Of a stretch of DNA of 64,000 nt, positions 49,362 through 60,200 are shown in pieces. This stretch comes from an uncultured Draconibacterium sp. (GTDB lineage: Bacteria > Bacteroidota > Bacteroidia > Bacteroidales > Prolixibacteraceae). The notes beneath the pieces were generated by a model, which was not told the DNA's origin, searched no databases, and saw only the letters and a program-made list of their open reading frames with translations. Position 1 is the stretch's first letter. The number at the start of each line of letters is the position of its first letter. The translations under genes were made by a program, and so were the position numbers. The DNA is taken from contig NZ_OY775906.1 in assembly GCF_963675065.1 (NCBI RefSeq), forward strand, positions 350,001 to 414,000, written 5' to 3'.

Positions 49362-49496
49362 GAGAAAAGAAAACAATTTGATGCGTTTCGAGAGCTTTTA
49401 TAGCTAGTGCTCCCCGAAGAGATTATTGAATACGTTGAGCTGGTTAATTTTGACGAAACCATGATTAGGAGTTGTAATAATGTGAAAATAAACTAG
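49362..49496 (+). pseudogene. Probable transposase N-terminal remnant
   Basis: In one frame the sequence reads EKRKQFDAFRELL, a TAG stop, then LVLPEEIIEYVELVNFDET and a short tail to the TAG at 49494-49496. The L-V-L-P-E-x-I-x-E-Y pattern is like the N-terminal region of ISAon1-type transposases (LLLPEGILEYFE). It is broken by a stop and lacks everything after the first 45 residues. The identity is a guess from a short motif. Confidence 0.35.
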
Positions 49497-52400
49497 TTTT
49501 TATATTCTGAAGGAGTAGTTCCATATTCTTCTTTAAAACATTTTCTGAAATGAGGAAGACTTTGAAAACCTACCTCCGATGCTATTTCACTAATAGTTTT
49601 GCTTCCTTCTTTTATAAGATTTGACGCTTTCTTTAAACGGTATTTGCGAATAAATTCTCCGGGATTCTCTTGGTTTAGCTTTTTCATTCGCCGGTAAAAG
49701 GTCACCCGACTCATTCCAATTAAGCTGCTTAAAGTATCAGCATTAAACTCCGGATCAGAAAAATTACTATCCAGAATAATAAGGATCTTCTTAAAAAATA
49801 ATTTATCATCTTCGCTCCAGTTGTCATTTCTGGAGGCCGAAAATTGTTCTATATCTTTTCTTATACTTTGGTATTTGTTCAATACATTATTTACTCTCGA
49901 AAGTAGAAGGTTTGGGCTAAAGGGCTTTTCTATATAATCATCAATATTGGTTTGATAACCCTCAATTTTAGATGATGTATCTGTTTTGGCTGTTAGTATA
50001 ATAATGGGAATAAAGCGGGTTTCCTGTTTTTCTTTCACTGCTTTCGATAAACTTAATCCATCCATAATCGGCATCATTAAATCAGTAATTATTAGTTCCG
50101 GAATACTTTCTTCGAGTTTTTCAAGCGCTTCTTTTCCGTTTGTCGCCGATCTGATTTTGTAATATTTCCCAAGCAAAGAGGAGAGGTATTCCAACAAATC
50201 AGGGTTATCTTCCACTAATAGGATTTCATTGCCAGAGGGATTGCCTGGATCAATAGACGGGATGGTGGGGAGGACTATTTCTTTTATTGATGAAATACTC
50301 TCGTCTTCAGTAATATCCGAGGGTTTAAAATGCTCTCGTCCGTATTTGAAAAATACTTTAAACGTAGTTCCCATTTCCTCTTGGCTGGAGCAGCTAATTA
50401 TTCCTTTTTGGATTTCGACCAAGGCCTTTACTAATGTAAGCCCCATGCCATGCCCGTCGGTATAATTATTTATCTTTTCACTTCTAAAAAAACGATCGAA
50501 GATCTTGTTCTGTTCTTGTTTTGATATGCCAATACCTGTGTCGGTAATTTTTATAACAACCCCATCTTCTTGTTTTTCAAAGTCGATAAAAATATAACCA
50601 TCATCTTTCGTGTATTTTATGGCATTTGATAGAATGTTATAAATAATCTTATCGGTTTTATCCTTGTCGAGCCAAAGGGGGATTGAATCATTTTGTTTTA
50701 AAACTTCAATCTGAATATTTTTTCGAAGAGCATACTCGTTAAAAGTATCTGTAATTTCTTTTGTAAAAGAAACAATATCGAATTTCGAGATTTGAAGTTT
50801 TAGATCACCATGATCGTATTTATGAAGATCGATAAATTGGTTGACGAGCCGGAATAACCGATCAGAACTTTTTTTGATATTTTTTAAAATATACTGGTTG
50901 ACTCTTTGTTCTTTTAAAACTTCAATATTTCCTAAAATAATGGTTAGTGGGGTGCGAAACTCATGCGAAAGGTTTGTGTAATAGCGAAGTTTTGCCTGGT
51001 CGGCTTCGTGTAACTTTTTGTTTAGGGTAACCATTTTTTCTTTCTGTGCGATGATTTTATTCTTTTGTTCCTCAATCGATTGTGTTTGTTCTTTAATTTG
51101 CTTTTCAAGCTGAATATTCCAGCGTTTTATCGTATAAATACGAATTTTTACAATAGAATAGAACACGATTAGAATAAAGAAAATTACGAGTGATTTAAAC
51201 CATCTTGTGAGGTAAAAGGGAGGAATAATAGACAATTTTAGCTGGATTGGGGAACTCCATAATTGTGCATTTTTACTTGCTTGTACTTCGAAGGTGTAAT
51301 CGCCGGGAGGAAGATTTGTAAATATGGCTCTGTTGGAATTTGTGGGAGTCATAACCCACTCTGAAGAAAGTCCAGCCAGGCGATATCTGAAATAAGTTAA
51401 ATCGGGATAATCAAAAGGGAAAGCGTCAAAAGCCAGCGAAAATGTATTTGAATTATAGTCGAGTTCTAATAAATTGAGGTTTAGTAGTGAAGCTGGTAAA
51501 GTTCTTTTTTCGCTTATGGGATCTCCGGGCAATATTTTTTTATTGTTGATGAATAGATTGGTAATTACAGGATTGGGAGGAGTTGTATTGCTTTTTATTT
51601 GGTTGGGATTAAAACTAACAAAACCATCGTAACCACCGAAATAAATTTCACCTTCCGAGTCATGGAAGAAAGCATCATCCATAAAAAGGTTGTCCGTAAG
51701 GTATTTTTCAATTGTGAAATCTTTTAAACTCAACCTATTTATTCCTCTGTTTGTACTTATCCATAAATAATCGCCGGATTTTATAGTGCTGTAAACAAGA
51801 TTGTTTGATAAACCATTCTTTTCAAAATAACTTGCAACAACTTTTTCTTTATTTATATCAAATGCCATTAAGCCGGTATTACTGCCGATCCACATTGTAT
51901 CTCCAACTATTTCCTGGGAATAGAGTTTGCTGTCGCTAAATTTGTCTTTCTCGTAGGTAAAATAAGTTAGTTCTCCTTCGGGAGTTAATTTACACATACC
52001 GATATCTCCTGAAACAAACCAAAAATTTAAATTTTTATCTTTTGTAATGCTTCGAATAGACCATGGTGCATAATTATCAGGCATTTGTATTTTTTCGAGC
52101 TTGCCATTTTTTAAATCTATAATCCCAATGCCAAATTGATTGGTAATTGTTAGTTTCCCCTGATCAAACTCATGCATCCGATAACATACATCGGGCCACT
52201 CCCATCCGTATTTAAGAATGGTTGATTCTACGTGGTTATTTGTTGGGTTATAGCTACATAATCCTTTGCCGGAGCCAATCCATAGTTTTCCATTTGAATC
52301 TTCATAGATTGATCTGATGTTCTCCAGACTTTGTGTTGTATTTCCCGGGAAATATATGTCGGAATATAAAACTTGCTGATTATCGGGCGTAATACGGACC

Positions 52401-53524
52401 AGCCCTAAACGATCGAAGCCAACCCAGATATTTCCATCCGCAGATTTACAAATAGCCCGTATCGGATCAACTTCTTGATCGGCTTTTGATAGTATTGAAA
52501 TGGAGTGGTGGCTAAAAAGGTTTTTTTGTCGCGAGTATAGATTGACACCATACTTTGAGGTTCCGATCCATAAATTTCCCTCTTTGTCAAATGCAAAGTT
52601 TGCGGCGTCTTGACCATGAAAAGAGTATTCGTTAAAAGGATCATAAGAATATTTGGAAACGTCGTCTATTTTGTCCCCATTCATTATAACCTGAACTAAA
52701 CATGTTGTTAAACCTAGCCAAATTTCGTTGTTGTAACCTGCAAGTGCTAAAACTCTATTGCCTCTTAAATAATCATTTAGTTGCTTGTTGTGTGGAACTC
52801 TTTTTAGTTGTCCGGTTTTAATATTGAGTATTTCTAAAAAACCGGTATTTACCAGTACCAGTGAATCGTTATAAACTTGCGAGATATTTCGTATTGGTTG
52901 GTCTACAATCTTTTTTGGAGTTTTCTCTTTTTCGGACATAGAATAGATATATATTCCCAGGCTTCCCCAAAGCAGTGCTTTTTTCTCTCCTGAATAAATC
53001 AAGTAATTTCTTCCCGGGGGAGATTCCAGCTTTGTAGTTTTGTTTTTTTCCAGATTGTAAGTATAGAGTCCGTTAGGATCGGTAAACCACAATACGGTGT
53101 CTAGTGCAGAAAGTAGACTTGTTGTGTGTAGTGCGTTCGCCGGATAAAAACATGAATCGTTGAATATTCGAAAATTTTCTTTTGATGCGTCATATAAATT
53201 TAGTCCTCGGTCTTGAATATGTACCCAAACATTTCCGTTTGGGCATGACGATAATTTTTCAATATAGTTTCCTTCAAGCGTATTTGGCTGAGAAGGAACT
53301 GAGCGCAAAATATCAAATTTACTACCATCAAAGCGAGTAATTCCTTCAATTGTTCCCATCCATATATAGCCCGTTGAATCAGCTATTAAACTATTAATAT
53401 TATTCTGCGAAAGACCTTCTCTTGTATCAAAATGATCGAAACGAATAAATTGTGCGAACGAATTTGTACATGATGCGATTGTTATTAATAGTGTGATTAT
53501 TAGTGTATTGTGTCCGTTTCTCAT
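49493..53524 (-). CDS. Hybrid two-component system sensor/regulator (HTCS) of the polysaccharide locus
   Basis: A 1343-residue one-protein signalling system. ATG 53524 starts a clean signal peptide (MRNGHNTLIITLLITIASC); a longer frame is not typical. The periplasmic part has propeller-type Reg_prop repeats (REGLSQNNINSLIADSTGYI is the first) and a Y_Y_Y domain before the transmembrane helix. The cytoplasmic part has a HisKA (histidine in NLSHEFRTPL), HATPase_c (ILSNAIKY, TDTGIGIS, GMGLTLVKAL), a receiver (VEDNPDLLEYL, LIITDLMMPIMDG) and an AraC-type HTH (TLSSLIGMSRVTFYRRMK, then SEIASEVGFQSLPHF). It would sense a breakdown product of the glycan in the periplasm and activate the divergent operon. 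Confidence 0.95.
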   Translation of the reverse strand: MRNGHNTLIITLLITIASCTNSFAQFIRFDHFDTREGLSQNNINSLIADSTGYIWMGTIEGITRFDGSKFDILRSVPSQPNTLEGNYIEKLSSCPNGNVWVHIQDRGLNLYDASKENFRIFNDSCFYPANALHTTSLLSALDTVLWFTDPNGLYTYNLEKNKTTKLESPPGRNYLIYSGEKKALLWGSLGIYIYSMSEKEKTPKKIVDQPIRNISQVYNDSLVLVNTGFLEILNIKTGQLKRVPHNKQLNDYLRGNRVLALAGYNNEIWLGLTTCLVQVIMNGDKIDDVSKYSYDPFNEYSFHGQDAANFAFDKEGNLWIGTSKYGVNLYSRQKNLFSHHSISILSKADQEVDPIRAICKSADGNIWVGFDRLGLVRITPDNQQVLYSDIYFPGNTTQSLENIRSIYEDSNGKLWIGSGKGLCSYNPTNNHVESTILKYGWEWPDVCYRMHEFDQGKLTITNQFGIGIIDLKNGKLEKIQMPDNYAPWSIRSITKDKNLNFWFVSGDIGMCKLTPEGELTYFTYEKDKFSDSKLYSQEIVGDTMWIGSNTGLMAFDINKEKVVASYFEKNGLSNNLVYSTIKSGDYLWISTNRGINRLSLKDFTIEKYLTDNLFMDDAFFHDSEGEIYFGGYDGFVSFNPNQIKSNTTPPNPVITNLFINNKKILPGDPISEKRTLPASLLNLNLLELDYNSNTFSLAFDAFPFDYPDLTYFRYRLAGLSSEWVMTPTNSNRAIFTNLPPGDYTFEVQASKNAQLWSSPIQLKLSIIPPFYLTRWFKSLVIFFILIVFYSIVKIRIYTIKRWNIQLEKQIKEQTQSIEEQKNKIIAQKEKMVTLNKKLHEADQAKLRYYTNLSHEFRTPLTIILGNIEVLKEQRVNQYILKNIKKSSDRLFRLVNQFIDLHKYDHGDLKLQISKFDIVSFTKEITDTFNEYALRKNIQIEVLKQNDSIPLWLDKDKTDKIIYNILSNAIKYTKDDGYIFIDFEKQEDGVVIKITDTGIGISKQEQNKIFDRFFRSEKINNYTDGHGMGLTLVKALVEIQKGIISCSSQEEMGTTFKVFFKYGREHFKPSDITEDESISSIKEIVLPTIPSIDPGNPSGNEILLVEDNPDLLEYLSSLLGKYYKIRSATNGKEALEKLEESIPELIITDLMMPIMDGLSLSKAVKEKQETRFIPIIILTAKTDTSSKIEGYQTNIDDYIEKPFSPNLLLSRVNNVLNKYQSIRKDIEQFSASRNDNWSEDDKLFFKKILIILDSNFSDPEFNADTLSSLIGMSRVTFYRRMKKLNQENPGEFIRKYRLKKASNLIKEGSKTISEIASEVGFQSLPHFRKCFKEEYGTTPSEYKN

Positions 53525-53561
53525 CCTCTTCTTTTTGTTGAGGTGGGTAAAAATAAACATT

Positions 53562-53597
53562 TGAAACAAAAACAACCCTATCTGAAACAAAAACAAC
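53562..53597. promoter_or_regulatory. Candidate HTCS operator: direct repeat of 15 bases, period 21
   Basis: TGAAACAAAAACAAC occurs at 53562-53576 and again at 53583-53597. The period of 21 bases equals two helical turns, as for the paired half-sites that AraC-type regulators bind. It ends 22 bases before the TACTTTTG of the operon promoter, on the spot where a TTTG -33 box would lie but is absent. Confidence 0.6.
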
Positions 53598-53619
53598 TCA
53601 TGAAGATTATTTGCGATGC

Positions 53620-53627
53620 TACTTTTG
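53620..53627 (+). promoter_or_regulatory. -7 box of the polysaccharide-locus operon
   Basis: TACTTTTG, the same -7 box as in front of the SRP and tRNA genes. No TTTG lies at the usual 19-21 bases upstream, which suggests that the promoter depends on an activator. It is about 70 bases before the ATG at 53697. Confidence 0.6.
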
Positions 53628-53696
53628 AAAATGTGAGATGGAAGAAATGTGATTGATGAAGATTGAGTTTTTATCGAAAAAAATAATAGAAAAGAT

Positions 53697-55043
53697 ATGA
53701 GATCATCCAGAAGAAGTTTTTTAAGAAATGTAGCAACCGGAGCAACAGGTGTAGTTTTAGGAAGTTCTGCAATGGCCATGTCGGCTAAAAGTTATTCACG
53801 GGTAATTGGAGCCAACGATCGTTTGCAAGTGGCATTTATGGGTTGTGGACGCCGGGTAAGTGCCTATTATAATATGGTGAAGGATTCTAAAAACAATGTT
53901 GACTTAGCTTATATCTGTGATGTAATGAAAAAGCAACGTGAACGGGTTGCGCATAATTTAAAAGGAAAGGTTTCAGGAGATGCCAATTTAATTAACGATA
54001 TCCGTGTTGCTTTAGAAGACAAAAAAGTAGACGCAGTGTTTAATGCTACTCCCGATCACTGGCACGCGCCTGGTGCATGGTTGGCAATGGAGCACGGAAA
54101 GCACGTTTATTTGGAAAAACCATGTACACATAATCCGGCCGAAGGTGAGATTTTGGTTGCCTTGCAAAAAAAGTACGATCGGTTAATTCAGATGGGAAAT
54201 CAACAGCGTTCGTCAGATTATACAAAAGCAATAATTAAAGATATTCACAATGGGCGGATTGGTGATGTATACCGGGCCGTCGCGTTTTACTCAAATAATA
54301 GGGATAGTGTAGTAGTTCCAAAACCAGCCCCTGTCCCCCAGGGGTTGGATTGGGACTTATGGCAGGGACCAGCCCCCCGCGAGGAATACAAGCATAATAC
54401 ATGGGATTACAACTGGCATTGGTATGGTTGGAAATGGGGAACAGCAGAATCGGGAAACAACGGAACACACGAACTGGATGTTGCACGTTGGGCATTGAAT
54501 GTTGATTATCCTGAGTACGTTGATGTTCAGGCAGCTAAGCGTCATTATAAAAATGATGGCTGGGAAATGTACGACACTGCTTATGCTTCTTTTCGTTTTC
54601 CTGATGATAAAGTAATTGCCTGGGATGGCAAGAGCCGTAATTCGCACAAAACTTATGGTGGCGACAGAGGAACCGTTATTTATGGAACTGATGGTTCTGT
54701 TTTTGTCGACCGGAATGGATACAAAGTATACGACCGCAGCGGAAAGTTAATATCCAATAACAAGTCAGACGGCGACGAGGCCGGAACAGCACTTGGAGGT
54801 GGCGGTTCAATGACTGATGCTCACGTTATTAATTTCTTTGATGCAATTCGGGGAAAAACAAATGAGCTGAATTCTCCAATAGAAATGGGCGCTAAAAGCC
54901 AGATGCTTACTCACTACGTTAATATCGGTTATCGTATAAAAAAATCTTTTGAGGTAGATCCTGAGAACGGTGGGATTTTCGATCGCGATGCCATGAAACT
55001 GTGGGGGCGCGAATACGAAAAAGGCTGGAGCCCGAAAGTTTAA
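53697..55043 (+). CDS. Gfo/Idh/MocA-family oxidoreductase with Tat signal
   Basis: A 448-residue NAD(P)-dependent sugar oxidoreductase-like protein. The N-terminus has the twin-arginine signal SRRSFLRNVATGATGVVLG, then a Rossmann start LQVAFMGCGRRVSAYY and the catalytic-lysine motif EKPCTHN. GTHELDVARWAL and the C-terminal alpha/beta domain follow. A Tat signal fits export with the cofactor already bound; members with tightly bound NAD can act as glycosidases (the GH109 mechanism) or as sugar epimerases. It is first in the operon, 65 bases before the GH92 gene. Confidence 0.9.
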   Translation: MRSSRRSFLRNVATGATGVVLGSSAMAMSAKSYSRVIGANDRLQVAFMGCGRRVSAYYNMVKDSKNNVDLAYICDVMKKQRERVAHNLKGKVSGDANLINDIRVALEDKKVDAVFNATPDHWHAPGAWLAMEHGKHVYLEKPCTHNPAEGEILVALQKKYDRLIQMGNQQRSSDYTKAIIKDIHNGRIGDVYRAVAFYSNNRDSVVVPKPAPVPQGLDWDLWQGPAPREEYKHNTWDYNWHWYGWKWGTAESGNNGTHELDVARWALNVDYPEYVDVQAAKRHYKNDGWEMYDTAYASFRFPDDKVIAWDGKSRNSHKTYGGDRGTVIYGTDGSVFVDRNGYKVYDRSGKLISNNKSDGDEAGTALGGGGSMTDAHVINFFDAIRGKTNELNSPIEMGAKSQMLTHYVNIGYRIKKSFEVDPENGGIFDRDAMKLWGREYEKGWSPKV

Positions 55044-55110
55044 TCACAGATTTAAAAATTTCATAGCTGACCAACGGTCAGCAAAATAATCAGTAATCAA
55101 AAGCATATTG

Positions 55111-57204
55111 ATGAAAACCAAACAAATTGTGTTTCTTATATTTCTTTCGCTATACCTGAATGTTTGGAATATACACGCGCAATCTTATGCGCAATTGGTA
55201 GATCCGCTTATAGGCAGCAAAGGTGACGGGCTGGGCTGTGGATATAGCTACATTGGGGCAACCTATCCTTTTGGGATGGTACAATTCTCTCCCGGCTTTT
55301 TTACACCTCAAAGAGGATTTGGAATTACCCAGCTAAGTGGAGCCGGCTGTGCCAACATGGGTAATTTTCCAGTTATACCTTTAGCCGGCGAACTGCAAAA
55401 ATCTCCCAACGACATGGACGGATTTAAGCCTTATGTTGAAGTGAATGAGGCAAACGCCGGATTTCTGTCGGTGTTGATGGAAGATGACACACAGGCAGAA
55501 TTAACAGTTAATAAACGTTCGGGAATTGCACGATTTACTTTCGCAGGCGAAAAGGGGACAGTTATTATCGGAGCCGGAGTTAGTGCAACTTTTGTTGAAA
55601 ATGCCCGCATTGAAATAACTTCTCCAACAAGCTGCGAAGGATTTAGTTATGGCGGTGATTTTTGCGGCGCTAAAACACCCTATAAAATTTATTTTGCAGC
55701 CGAATTCGACAGAGAAGCTGAGGGTTCCGGGGTATGGATGAAAAAGAATTTACTCGGTTCAGCTAAACTGGCATATGGGAAAAACTCAGGCGCTTATTTT
55801 TCTTTTGATACAAAAAACGATCAGGAAGTTGAATACCGAATTGCAATATCGTTTGTGTCGATTGAGAATGCACGCGAAAATTTACGCCAGTCGGCAATGG
55901 AAAATGGCTTTGACGCTTATCGCCAATCGGCCTCAAAAGTATGGAACGAGAATCTTGGAAAGATAAAGGTGGCGAGCGACAAACAAGACGATCTTGTTCA
56001 GTTCTATACCCATTTCTACCACACTTTAATTCATCCCAACCTGGTAAGTGATTTTAATGGCGAATATATTGGTGCTGATTATAAAGTGCATAAAGCGCAA
56101 AAAGGCAGAGATGTTTACAGCTCGTTTAGTGTTTGGGACACTTATCGCACGCAGGCACAGCTGGTGGCTATGCTTTATCCGAAAGAAGCCAGCGATATGA
56201 TGCAATCGTTGGTTGATTTTGCAGATCAGGCCGGAGGTTATGGCCGCTGGATGTTGGCCAACATCGAAACCGGAATTATGCAGGGCGATCCAACACCAAT
56301 TCTTATTGCCAATTCGTATGCATTTGGAGCCACTGATTTCGATACCGAAAAAGCCTTCTTTCATATGAAAAGAGGAGCGACTATTCCGAGGCTGTATTCG
56401 CAGGACCGAGAGATTCGCCCTTATTTGAGAGCATATAACGAAAAAGGAATTGCTCCGGCATCAATGCTTTTAGAATATACTTCGGCAGATTATGCAATTG
56501 GGCAATTTGCTCTTCAAGCTTTGAAAAACGAGAAAGAAGCATCCTTCTTTACACAACGATCAAACAATTGGAAGAATTTATACAATCCGCAAATCAACTG
56601 GCTTTGCTCCCGTCACGAAAACGGAACATGGAAAAGTATTCACCACGATTGGCGGGAAGCAACTTACAAAAACTATTTCTGGATGGTTCCCTACGATCTG
56701 GAAACCTTGATCGATACTATTGGCGGGAAAAAGGTGGCAGAAGCACGGCTGGATACTCTTTTTGAACGTCTTGACGCATCGTACGACGAAGACTGGTATG
56801 CTGCCGGAAACGAACCAGATTTTCAGGTTCCGTGGATCTACAACTGGACGGACTCGCCCGAGAAAACAAATAAAGTAATTCAGCGAATTTTTAACGAAAT
56901 GTACAACAGTAGCTCTTCCGGATTACCTGGTAACGACGATTTAGGGACAATGGGAGCCTGGTATGTATTTGCTTCAGTTGGCTTGTATCCGATGATGCCG
57001 GGAGTAGGTGGTTTTTCGGTTAATATTCCACGCTTTTCAGAAATATCGGTAGAACTGCCCGAAGGTCAGTTGATTATTTCCGGTGGCTCAAAACAAGCAT
57101 CTGAAATTCGAGTCCTGAAGATAAATGGAAAAAAACATAATCCGCTTTGGTTGGACTGGAAAGAGCTAGAAAACGGAGCAGAGATTCAAATTAATACACG
57201 ATAA
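55111..57204 (+). CDS. GH92-family alpha-mannosidase
   Basis: A 697-residue exported enzyme from ATG 55111 (a TTG at 55108 precedes it). The first 25 residues are a signal peptide ending WNIHAQS. Family 92 marks are present: a beta-sandwich domain with ATYPFGMVQFSPG and a conserved C-x-x-M-G-N segment, then an alpha/alpha-barrel with SFSVWDTYRTQAQLVAM, CSRHENG, GNEPDFQVPWIYNW and GNDDLGTMGAWYVFASVGLY. GH92 enzymes are calcium-dependent exo-alpha-mannosidases acting on N-glycans or mannans. The 698-residue length is usual for the family. No lipobox is seen, so it is probably periplasmic. Confidence 0.93.
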   Translation: MKTKQIVFLIFLSLYLNVWNIHAQSYAQLVDPLIGSKGDGLGCGYSYIGATYPFGMVQFSPGFFTPQRGFGITQLSGAGCANMGNFPVIPLAGELQKSPNDMDGFKPYVEVNEANAGFLSVLMEDDTQAELTVNKRSGIARFTFAGEKGTVIIGAGVSATFVENARIEITSPTSCEGFSYGGDFCGAKTPYKIYFAAEFDREAEGSGVWMKKNLLGSAKLAYGKNSGAYFSFDTKNDQEVEYRIAISFVSIENARENLRQSAMENGFDAYRQSASKVWNENLGKIKVASDKQDDLVQFYTHFYHTLIHPNLVSDFNGEYIGADYKVHKAQKGRDVYSSFSVWDTYRTQAQLVAMLYPKEASDMMQSLVDFADQAGGYGRWMLANIETGIMQGDPTPILIANSYAFGATDFDTEKAFFHMKRGATIPRLYSQDREIRPYLRAYNEKGIAPASMLLEYTSADYAIGQFALQALKNEKEASFFTQRSNNWKNLYNPQINWLCSRHENGTWKSIHHDWREATYKNYFWMVPYDLETLIDTIGGKKVAEARLDTLFERLDASYDEDWYAAGNEPDFQVPWIYNWTDSPEKTNKVIQRIFNEMYNSSSSGLPGNDDLGTMGAWYVFASVGLYPMMPGVGGFSVNIPRFSEISVELPEGQLIISGGSKQASEIRVLKINGKKHNPLWLDWKELENGAEIQINTR

Positions 57205-57288
57205 ACAAACTATTCAAAATCAAATAAATGCTGCTCGGCTGTTTGGTGCTGTTGCAGAGATACTTAATTAAACTCAAATTAATATTTT

Positions 57289-60200
57289 ATGAAAAAAGTC
57301 AGACCGTATTGTTCTTACGTGAAGTTACAATCAACGTGTTTGTTTGTATTAAAGGCTTTCGGGATTTTGTCCCTTGTCCTTTTAATTCACATTGATGTAT
57401 TTGCGGGAGGCAACTGGAACAAAAGATCCGGTTATCCCATTCGAAATTTAATTTCGGAAAAAACAGAGAGTCTACAACCCGAAACCGTTAAAGGACGGAT
57501 TGTAGATCAAAATGGAGACCCTCTTCCGGGGGCAAACGTAATTATTGAAGGTACTTTTGGAGGTGCTATTTCCGACGCTGACGGCTATTTTACCATTGAA
57601 GCTGAGGCTGGAGATAAACTCGTTTTTTCATTCATAGGGATGGAAAAACAGGAGGTAAAGTACACCGGACAGCAGAACCTGGAAGTTACATTGCAGGAGA
57701 AAATGGATGAGTTAGACGAGGTAACAGTAGTGGCTTTCGGAAAACAAAAGAAAGAGAGTGTAATTTCTTCTATCTCAACCATCTCTCCGAAAGATCTGAA
57801 AATTCCCGCCAGTAACCTTACTACTGCTTTTGCGGGACGCATTGCCGGTATGATTTCGTACCAAACAACAGGTGAGCCGGATATGGATAATGCCCAGTTC
57901 TTTATCAGGGGAGTAACTACTTTTGGTACAGGTAAAAAAGATCCGCTTATTTTGATTGATGGTGTTGAAATGAGTACAGGAGAACTGTCTCGTTTAACGC
58001 CCGATGATATCGGTAGTTTCTCGATTATGAAAGATGCCAACGCTACAGCTCTTTACGGAGCCCGTGGTGCAAATGGAGTAATTTTGGTAACTACCAAAGA
58101 AGGGCGCGAAGGAAAGGCTAAGATTTCATTTAGAATGGAAAGAGCCTATTCGCAACCTACGGAAGAGTTGGACTTTGTTAATCCGATAGATTTTATGAAA
58201 CTCCACAACGAGGCAATTGTAACTCGCGGTGATATAAACTTACCTTATAGCAAGAAGAAGATTGATTATACCGAGAGAGGTATTGATCCCCTGAGGTATC
58301 CGCAGGTTGATTGGGATGATATGTTGTTTAAAAGAGGGACATTCAATCAGCGTTATAACCTAAATATTAGTGGTGGAGGAAAAGTGGCCAATTATTACAT
58401 TGCCGCTAAGTACACAAATGATAAGGGGATATTGAAGAATGACACTCGTCAGAATTACGATAACAATATTAATTCAGATAAATATTCATTACGTTCAAAC
58501 GTAAATGTATACCTTTCAAAGTCTACAAAAATTACTGTGCGATTAAATGGTGATTTCGACACCTATAAAGGTCCGTTAGTAAGTGGTAGCGATTTGTACA
58601 AAAAAGTGCTGAATGCCAGTCCGGTTTATTTTTTACCGTACTACGAACCGGATGAAGCTAATATCTACACCAAGAATATTCTTTTTGGGAATTACGACAC
58701 CGGAAATTATTTGAATCCATATGCCGAAATGGTTAAAGGGTACAAATCAAAAGACCGCTCAAATATGTATGCTCAGTTTGAGATAAATCAAGATCTTGAT
58801 TTTTTAACTGAAGGATTGTCGGTTAGAGGTTTATTTAATATAAACAGGTACTCTTTGCTGGAGATACGACGACAATACGATCCGTTTTGGTACAATGTGG
58901 CTGAAACACCAGATCCTGATGATTACGTGCTTATTAACCTTAATCCTGATGAAGGAACGGATTATTTGAACTATGAGCCGGGTACACGAGAATTGGTGGG
59001 AACTATGTATGTGGAAGCTGCTGTTAATTACAAGAAGGTTTTAAAAGAAAAGAATTCACTTTCAGGGTTAATGGTTTTTACAATGCGTGAAAAGCATGAC
59101 GGAATATCTGATAACCTTCAACTTTCATTGCCATACCGAAATATGGGGCTTGCCGGACGTTTTACTTATGGTTACGACAATCGCTATTTTTTTGAGGCAA
59201 ACTTCGGGTACAATGGTTCTGAACGTTTTGACTCAGGTCATCGTTGGGGATTTTTCCCATCTGCCGGTCTAGGATGGATGGTATCAAACGAGAGTTTTAT
59301 GTTGCCATACAAGGAGACAATCACAAAGCTAAAACTAAAAGCAACATACGGATTGGTGGGTAACGATCAGATTGGTAGCAACAGCGATCGCTTTTTCTAC
59401 ATGTCGGATATTGATATGAACAACGGCGACAGAGGTTATACTGCCGGTTACGATTTTGGTTTCTCGCGTCCGGGAATATCGATTAACCGCTATTCTGATC
59501 CGAATATCACCTGGGAAATCAGCCGAAAAACAAACTTGGGTGCCGAGCTAAACCTTTGGAATGAGTTAGAAATTCAGGCAGATTTCTTTCATGAATACCG
59601 CAGTAATATTTTGCAACGCCGCACAGATATACCAACAACAATGGGTTTAGAGGTAACACCAAGTGCAAATATTGGCGAAGCTGCCAGCCGCGGCTGCGAG
59701 TTTTCGGTTGACTATACCAAATCATTTTCTTCAAAGTTGTGGATGATCCTAAGAGGAAACTTTACTTACGCAACAAGCGAGTACAAGGTGTTTGAGGAAC
59801 CAGATTATAAAGACACTCCTTGGCGCTCTCACGTTGGTCAAAGTGTATCACAACGATGGGGCTATGTTGCAGAACGCTTGTTTATTGACGATGAAGAAGT
59901 GGCAAACGCACCAACGCAATTTGATAATTATATGGCGGGCGATATTAAATACAAGGATATCAACAACGATGGAATAATTGACGAAAAAGACCAGGTGCCA
60001 ATTGGCTTTCCTACAACTCCTGAAATAAATTATGGATTTGGAGTTTCATTGGGGTATGGCAATTTCGACTTTTCTTGTTTCTTCCAGGGCTCTGCCAGGT
60101 CTTCATTTTGGATTGATCCTAATGCAACAGCCCCATTCGTTAAAAACGGTGTGGATGGTTTTACAACAACCCGCGCAATGTTGCAGGTTTATGCCGATAG

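Noticed and set aside
53525..53779. Longer start for the hybrid two-component regulator
   Set aside because: It would place 85 atypical residues before a clean signal peptide and run through the operator and promoter region of the divergent operon.
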